From JAOUEA01 sp040882605 (lineage in GTDB: Bacteria > Actinomycetota > UBA4738 > HRBIN12): a stretch of 64,000 nt of DNA. Made by a program: the position numbers and the translations under genes. The stretch is taken from positions 7,985-71,984 of the forward strand of contig JBBEAY010000064.1 in NCBI GenBank assembly GCA_040882605.1, given 5' to 3'. Under the pieces are notes generated by a model. It was not told the DNA's origin. It did not search any database and saw nothing but the letters and a program-made list of their open reading frames with translations. Numbering within the stretch: the stretch's first letter is position 1; each line of letters begins with the position of its first letter. Below are positions 59,273 through 64,000 of the stretch, one piece after another.

Positions 59273-61735
59273 TCAGCCTTTGGTGACGAGGTTCACGAGC
59301 TTGGGGGCCCGCACTATCTGCTTCACGACCTCGCGGTCGCCGATCGCAGCGGCGACCTTCACGCTTCCGTGGGCGAGGGAGAGAGCGAAGTCTTCGTCGA
59401 TGTCGGCCGGCACCTCGGCCTTGTCGCGGAGCTTGCCGTCGACCTGGAAGACCATCGTCACGGTCTCCTCGACGACGAGGGCCCGATCGTGCCTGGGCCA
59501 TGACGACGTGTGCACCGAGGCGGCCTCGCCCAGGCCCACCCTCCACAGCTCCTCGGCCGCATAGGGCGCGAAGGGCGCGAGAAGCTGCGCGAGGGCGCGA
59601 GCCGCCCCCAGCGCCGCGTCGCCGGCGTCGAGCACCGCTCGCATCTCGTTGGTGAGCACCTGAAGCTTCGAGATGGCGGTGTTGAACCGGAAGCGGTCGA
59701 GGTCCTCGGTCACGCCCTTGATCGTCTTGTGGGTGAGACGCCGCAACGACTCGGGCTCGGTCGCGCCGACTTCGCGCTCCACCGCATCTGCGACCGCCGC
59801 GAACACGCGCCCGAGCCACGAGTGCACCCCCGGACGCCGGTTGGGGTCCTCGCCCGCGATGAGCTTCCAGTCGATGTCGTCTTCGAAGGGTCCCGCGAAC
59901 AGCATGATCAGGCGCATCGAGTCGGCGCCCCAGCGTTGCACGAGCGGCATCGGCTCGACGATGTTGCCCTTCGACTTGCTCATCGAGGCGCCGTCGTAGA
60001 TCACCTGCCCTTGGTTCATGAGCTTCGGGAACGGCTCGGTGAACCCGACCATGCCCAGGTCGTAGAGCACCTTGGTGAAGAACCGCGTGTACAACAGGTG
60101 CAGGATCGCGTGCTCGACGCCGCCGGTGTACTGGCCGACGGGCATCCAGCGGTCGACGTCCTCGCGGCGGAACGGGCCGTCTTCGTAGCCCGGCGAGCAG
60201 TAGCGGAACAGGTACCAGCTCGAGTCGACGAACGTGTCCATCGTGTCGGTGTCGCGCACGGCATCACCGCCGCACGACGGGCAGGCCACGTGCTTCCACG
60301 TGGGGTGGCGCGCGAGCGGCGAATCACCGCCCAGCTGGAAGTCGGCGTCGTCGGGAAGGCGCACCGGCAGCTCGTCGTCGGGCACCGCGACCTCGCCGCA
60401 CGCCGGGCAGTGCACGATCGGGATCGGCGCGCCCCAGTACCGCTGGCGGCTCAATAGCCAGTCGCGCAGCCGGAAGCTCACCGTGGCCTCGCCGCGTCCC
60501 TCCTCCGAGAGCCACGCGGCGACCTTCGCGATCGAACCTGGTGAGTGCTCCCCATCGAAGATCCCGCTGTTGACCATGACGCCCTCGTGCGACATCGCCT
60601 CGGTCATCGCGTCCGGGTCGATCGGATCCCCGCCGGGTGGTTGGATCACCACCCGCACCGGCAGTGCGTGCTGCCGTGCGAACGCGAAGTCGCGCTCATC
60701 GTGCGCGGGCACGGCCATGATCGCGCCCGTGCCGTATTCCATCAGCACATAGGGCGCGGCGTAGACCGGCACCTTCTCGCCATTCACGGGGTTGATCGCG
60801 TGCACGCCGAGGAACACGCCTTCCTTGGTGTCGGCGGCCTCACGGTCGACCATCGACGCCAGGCGCGCCCGCTCGATCAGAGGCTCGACCTCACCCCACG
60901 TGCCGGCGAGCTTGGCGAGACGCTCGACCGCCGGATGCTCGACCGAGAAGACGAAGAACGTGACTCCCCACAGCGTGTCGGGGCGGGTCGTGAAGACCTC
61001 GATCTCCTCGCTGGTCTCCTCGATCGTGAAGGTGACGCGGGCACCTTCGCTCCGACCGATCCAGTTGCGCTGCATCGTGAGCACGCGCTCGGGCCATTCG
61101 TCGAGGGTGTCGATGTCGTCGAGCAGCCGCTGGGCGTAGTCGGTGATCTTGAAGAACCACTGCGTCAGGTTGCGGCGCTCGACCATCGCGCCGCAGCGCT
61201 CGCACGCGCCCTGGATCACCTGCTCGTTGGCGAGAACCGTCTGGTCGTTCGGGCACCAGTTGACCGGCGACGCCTTGCGATAGGCAAGGCCCTTCTCGAA
61301 GAACCGCAGGAACAGCCACTGGGTCCATCGGTAGTACTCGGGGTCGCAGGAAGCCAGGCGCCGCGTCCAGTCGAACGACATACCCATGCGCTGGAAGGAT
61401 CGCGCCTGCTGCTCGATGTTCACGCGGGTCCACTCCGCCGGCGGCACGCCCCGCTTGATCGCGGCGTTCTCAGCGGGCAGCCCGAACGCGTCCCACCCGA
61501 TCGGGTGCAGCACGTTGAAGCCCTGCATGGTCTTGTAGCGGGCGATCGTGTCGCCCCCGCTGAACGCCTCGGCGTGGCCCATGTGCAGATCGCCCGACGG
61601 GTAGGGGAACATGTCGAGCGCGTAGAAGCGCGGGCGTGGGTCGGCCGGGTCCTCGGAAGCCTCGTAGATGCCCTCGTCAGCCCAGACCTGCTGCCACTTC
61701 GGCTCGATCTCGCTCGGCTCGTACCGCCTGCTCAT
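59273..61735 (-). CDS. leuS: Leucyl-tRNA synthetase
   Basis: 820 residues. MFPYPSGDLHMGHAEAFSGG holds the class I HIGH-type motif (HMGH). The editing domain with the threonine-rich stretch (FTTRPDTLWGVTFFVFS), CPSCGGDAVRDTDTMDTF, and the KMSKS loop SMSKSKGNIVEPM are clear. The C-terminal anticodon and extra domains end in VNLVTKG. It charges tRNA-Leu and edits misactivated residues. It is convergent with the sulfite-oxidase-family gene (10-base gap) and divergent from the TA module at 61841. Confidence 0.97.
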   Translation of the reverse strand: MSRRYEPSEIEPKWQQVWADEGIYEASEDPADPRPRFYALDMFPYPSGDLHMGHAEAFSGGDTIARYKTMQGFNVLHPIGWDAFGLPAENAAIKRGVPPAEWTRVNIEQQARSFQRMGMSFDWTRRLASCDPEYYRWTQWLFLRFFEKGLAYRKASPVNWCPNDQTVLANEQVIQGACERCGAMVERRNLTQWFFKITDYAQRLLDDIDTLDEWPERVLTMQRNWIGRSEGARVTFTIEETSEEIEVFTTRPDTLWGVTFFVFSVEHPAVERLAKLAGTWGEVEPLIERARLASMVDREAADTKEGVFLGVHAINPVNGEKVPVYAAPYVLMEYGTGAIMAVPAHDERDFAFARQHALPVRVVIQPPGGDPIDPDAMTEAMSHEGVMVNSGIFDGEHSPGSIAKVAAWLSEEGRGEATVSFRLRDWLLSRQRYWGAPIPIVHCPACGEVAVPDDELPVRLPDDADFQLGGDSPLARHPTWKHVACPSCGGDAVRDTDTMDTFVDSSWYLFRYCSPGYEDGPFRREDVDRWMPVGQYTGGVEHAILHLLYTRFFTKVLYDLGMVGFTEPFPKLMNQGQVIYDGASMSKSKGNIVEPMPLVQRWGADSMRLIMLFAGPFEDDIDWKLIAGEDPNRRPGVHSWLGRVFAAVADAVEREVGATEPESLRRLTHKTIKGVTEDLDRFRFNTAISKLQVLTNEMRAVLDAGDAALGAARALAQLLAPFAPYAAEELWRVGLGEAASVHTSSWPRHDRALVVEETVTMVFQVDGKLRDKAEVPADIDEDFALSLAHGSVKVAAAIGDREVVKQIVRAPKLVNLVTKG

Positions 61736-61816
61736 GGCGACAGATGGTAGCCGGAGGGTCGAGGGTCGACCCGACCGCCAGAGTCTACGGACCGGCGACC
61801 CGCGCTTTCTGCCGAT

Positions 61817-61834
61817 GCTACGTTGTGCTACGAT
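61817..61834 (+). promoter_or_regulatory. Leaderless promoter and direct-repeat operator of TA module 2
   Basis: GCTACG occurs at 61817-61822 and 61827-61832, a period of exactly 10 bases. The second copy overlaps TACGAT (61829-61834), a -10-like box, and the antitoxin ATG (61841) is six bases later. This repeats the layout of TA module 1 at 11027-11052 with a different repeat sequence. Confidence 0.5.
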
Positions 61835-61840
61835 CGTCGC

Positions 61841-62119
61841 ATGTCAGAACCGGACAGCACGATACCCCTTCGAGAACTCCGGAACGACGTGAGCGAGGTG
61901 TTGCGACAGGTGCAGGAAGAGGGTCGGACCATCCGAGTCACCGTGCGCGGCATGCCGGCCGCCGACCTCGTGCCGATCACCGAGCGACGTACGTGGGTAA
62001 CTCGGCAGGCCATCGAGACCCTCCTTCGCGGAGCACCCCTCGATGCAGCCTTCGCCGCTGACGTTGCAGCTGTCATGGGGTCAACCACAGACGAGATCGA
62101 GGCTCCGTGGACGGATTGA
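61841..62119 (+). CDS. Phd/YefM-family antitoxin
   Basis: 92 residues from ATG 61841. STIPLRELRNDVSEVLRQVQEEGRTIRVTVRGMPAADLVPITERR (in parts) is the Phd/YefM DNA-binding N-terminal half; the C-terminal half (LDAAFAADVAAVMGSTTDEI) is the toxin-neutralising segment. The stop overlaps the toxin start by 13 bases. It probably represses its own promoter, which has 10-base-period repeats. Confidence 0.85.
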   Translation: MSEPDSTIPLRELRNDVSEVLRQVQEEGRTIRVTVRGMPAADLVPITERRTWVTRQAIETLLRGAPLDAAFAADVAAVMGSTTDEIEAPWTD

Positions 62120-62487
62120 TCGACACTTCCGTCTTCATCGGCCGAGAGCAGGGGCGACCGGTGGGCGACCTCCCCCTTCGAGGGGGCATCTCGGTCATGA
62201 CGCTTGCCGAGCTGCACGTCGGTGCTCTCGTCGCGACCGACGACGGCGTTCGAGCCGCGCGCATCAGGACCCTAGCGAGCACCGAAGGAACCTTCGACGC
62301 GATCCCCGTCGACGACGCCGTCGCCCGCCGCTTCGCGGAGCTGGTCGCTGCCGGCAGCCGTCAGGGCCTTCGCTTCCAGGTCGCCGATGCCCTGATCGGC
62401 GCCACATCTCTCGTCCTCGGCGTTCCCGTTTACACACAGGACGCGGACTTCGATCGCATGCCGGGCGTCATCGTTCGGCAGGTGTGA
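62107..62487 (+). CDS. PIN-domain ribonuclease toxin
   Basis: 126 residues from GTG 62107. Active-site acidic residues: GLIDTSVFIGRE (Asp), MTLAELHVGALV (Glu), VADALIGATSLVLG (Asp), and TQDADFDRMPGV (Asp). This is a VapC-like toxin paired with a Phd-type antitoxin, a mixed combination that is common in actinobacteria. The next gene is convergent, 13 bases away. Confidence 0.9.
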   Translation: MDGLIDTSVFIGREQGRPVGDLPLRGGISVMTLAELHVGALVATDDGVRAARIRTLASTEGTFDAIPVDDAVARRFAELVAAGSRQGLRFQVADALIGATSLVLGVPVYTQDADFDRMPGVIVRQV

Positions 62488-62500
62488 TCCCGCATCCGCC

Positions 62501-64000
62501 TCAGAACGCAACGTCGACGGGCAGCAGCCCATGCTCTCTGGTCACCAGCGCCGGGATTTCCTGAGCGGGCACGGGTTTCGCGAAGAAGAAGCCCTGGCCG
62601 AGCTGGCAGCCGTGCGCCTGCAGGAACTCGAGCTCGCCCGCCGTCTCGATGCCCTCGGCGAGCGGCATCATGCCGAGGCCGCTCGCGAGCTGGAGCATCG
62701 CCTTCACCATGCTCGCGAGCCCCGTGTCGAGATGCACGTCGCGGATGAACGACCGGTCGATCTTCAGGATGTCGGCAGGCAGGTGCTTCAGGCGGGCGAG
62801 CGACGAGTACCCGGTGCCGAAATCATCGATCGCGAGCGAGAGGCCCCATGCATGCAGCTCGGTCAGGATCTTCTGGGTGCGGTCGGGGTCTGCCATGGCG
62901 GTCGATTCAGTGATCTCGACCACGATCTTCGAGGGATCGACGTCGGCGGCCCGCAACTTGCTGAGGAGCTTGTCTGCGAGGTGCGCCGACCACAGTTGGC
63001 GCGGCGAGAGGTTGAACCCCACCGTGAGGTCGAGGCCTTCGCCGGCCCACCGGCGCTGCTGGGCGGCCATCGCGTCGATCACCCAGTCGCCGATCGCCTC
63101 GATCAGCCCGAGCTCCTCGGCCAGGGGGATGAACTCGCCGGGGGGCACGATGCCACCGTTGGGGTCACTCCAGCGCACGAGCGCTTCGACGCCCTCGACC
63201 GAGCCGTCCAGCAGGTTCACGACCGGCTGGTAGTGCAGCACCCAATGCTCGTGCTCGACGGCCCTGCGGAGCCGGGTGGTGAACGAGAGTCTCTCCAGTG
63301 GGTCCTCGCCGCTCGTCGCGAAGATCACGGACCCGCCCGGTTCCTGCCGCTTCGATTGGTACATCGCCGCGTCGGCGTTCTTCATCAGCGTCTCGGCGTC
63401 GAGCGCGTCCTGCGGGAAGAGCGAGATACCGAGGGAGCCGCTCGCGATGAACTCCGTTCCGTTGAGGTTGAACGGCTGGGCGAGCGCTTCGTGCACCCGG
63501 GCCACGACCGACTCGGCCACCATCATGGCGGTCTCGACGCCGGGCGCCGGGTCGGCCCCACGGTCGAGGTCAGAGAGCAGCAACAGGAACTCATCGCCGC
63601 CTTGGCGCGCGACGAGGTCGGTGTCACGCGTGCAGAGCTCGAGCCGTTCCGCGAGCTCAGCGAGCAGTTGGTCGCCAGCCGCGTGTCCGAGCGAGTCGTT
63701 CACGAGCTTGAAGTTATCGAGGTCAAGGTAGATTACACCCACGCCCAGATCACGGCGCCGAGCGCGGGAGATGGCACTCTCGAGCATCTCCTCGAACAGC
63801 ACGCGGTTCGGCAGCCCGGTGAGCTTGTCGTGATACGCGAGGAAAGCGACCTGCTCCTCGGCGGCCTTGCGCGCCGAGATGTCGAAGATGACGCCCTGGA
63901 TAAGCCACGGCTTGCCTTGCTCGTCCTTGATCGGGTGGGCCTGCTCGAGCACCCACTTCACCGTGCCGTCCTCGTGCACCATGCGGTACTCGTGGTTCAG
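62501..64000 (-). CDS. GGDEF-EAL cyclic-di-GMP protein with PAS-like N-terminus (partial)
   Basis: The gene runs off the right edge; about 500 C-terminal residues are inside. The visible N-terminus is the end of a PAS/PAC fold (YRMVHEDGTVKWV, PWLIQGVIFDISARKAAEEQ). The GGDEF domain has YLDLDNFKLVNDSLGHAAGD and the active RQGGDEFLLLL. The EAL domain has HYQPVVNLLDGSVEGVEALVRW (EAL motif as EAL), EITESTAMADPDRTQ, AIDDFGTGYSSLARLKHLPAD and KIDRSF. Both active-site motifs look intact, so it may make or cut c-di-GMP, with the PAS domain as sensor. Confidence 0.94.
   Translation of the reverse strand: MNHEYRMVHEDGTVKWVLEQAHPIKDEQGKPWLIQGVIFDISARKAAEEQVAFLAYHDKLTGLPNRVLFEEMLESAISRARRRDLGVGVIYLDLDNFKLVNDSLGHAAGDQLLAELAERLELCTRDTDLVARQGGDEFLLLLSDLDRGADPAPGVETAMMVAESVVARVHEALAQPFNLNGTEFIASGSLGISLFPQDALDAETLMKNADAAMYQSKRQEPGGSVIFATSGEDPLERLSFTTRLRRAVEHEHWVLHYQPVVNLLDGSVEGVEALVRWSDPNGGIVPPGEFIPLAEELGLIEAIGDWVIDAMAAQQRRWAGEGLDLTVGFNLSPRQLWSAHLADKLLSKLRAADVDPSKIVVEITESTAMADPDRTQKILTELHAWGLSLAIDDFGTGYSSLARLKHLPADILKIDRSFIRDVHLDTGLASMVKAMLQLASGLGMMPLAEGIETAGELEFLQAHGCQLGQGFFFAKPVPAQEIPALVTREHGLLPVDVAF

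Overview
This 64 kb window is high-GC DNA from a chromosome of an actinomycete-type bacterium, most likely a poorly characterised Actinomycetota lineage; class or genus cannot be fixed from the sequence alone. The reasoning rests on the housekeeping gene order: dnaG-dgt, glyS, uppS-recO, era-cdd-CBS/CorC-ybeY-phoH-HIT-dnaJ-hrcA, and hemW-lepA-rpsT-holA-comEC-comEA-leuS. It is supported by many GTG/TTG starts, 4-base ATGA/GTGA stop-start overlaps, and start codons lying 5-8 bases after a TANNNT -10 box, which suggests leaderless mRNAs. No rRNA, tRNA, CRISPR array or insertion sequence was recognised. No gene-free stretch exceeds 300 bases; the longest is about 265 bases at 24020-24283 and holds a strong hairpin.

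Layout. 1-2.7 kb: 5' part of primase dnaG, preceded by five exact copies of a 14-base unit, then dGTPase, a DUF218 membrane protein and a putative lipoprotein. 2.6-8.9 kb: a secreted propeller-like protein with an M15-type peptidase, a berberine-bridge-type FAD oxidase and pyruvate phosphate dikinase. 8.9-12.8 kb: an ECF sigma/membrane partner pair, a VapBC-type toxin-antitoxin pair and a Rieske oxygenase. 12.9-18.8 kb: metallopeptidase lipoprotein, small membrane protein, glyS, sulfatase, uppS and recO, mostly translationally coupled. 19-24 kb: a six-gene signalling operon (see below). 24.2-26.1 kb: a small Cys/His protein and an McrB-like AAA+ ATPase with a short DUF2357-like partner. 26.1-38.2 kb: a sugar/deoxyribose catabolic island (SIS isomerase, ABC importer, GH4 glycosidase, MsmK/UgpC-type ATPase, deoC, two aldehyde dehydrogenase-family genes) with a divergent DeoR-family regulator and an amidohydrolase. 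38.3-39.6 kb: a frameshifted PhoX/DUF839 gene. 39.7-48.3 kb: the era-to-hrcA housekeeping block, with phoH interrupted by an intein. 48.4-50.7 kb: an ECF sigma factor split into two overlapping reading frames, followed by a TolB-like membrane partner. 50.8-61.7 kb: hemW, lepA, rpsT, holA, comEC, comEA, a sulfite-oxidase-family enzyme and leuS. 61.8-64 kb: a Phd/PIN toxin-antitoxin pair and the 3' part of a GGDEF-EAL gene.

The most unusual items are these. (1) The operon at 18988-24019 encodes an ECF sigma factor, a zinc-finger anti-sigma protein, an ABC ATPase, two permeases and a histidine kinase. The anti-sigma protein and the kinase share the same ~200-residue multi-pass membrane domain. 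(2) A 360-residue LAGLIDADG intein in PhoH carries the Trp/Cys/Thr signature of class 3 inteins. (3) The ECF sigma factor at 48437-48948 is split between region 2 and region 4 with a GTGA overlap. (4) CRP-like palindromes sit at the same computed distance (-41.5) from putative starts of the competence operon and of a secreted peptidase operon. (5) Two unrelated toxin-antitoxin modules each have direct repeats with a 10-base period over a leaderless -10 box. All functional calls come from reading motifs and translated sequence; no database search was run.
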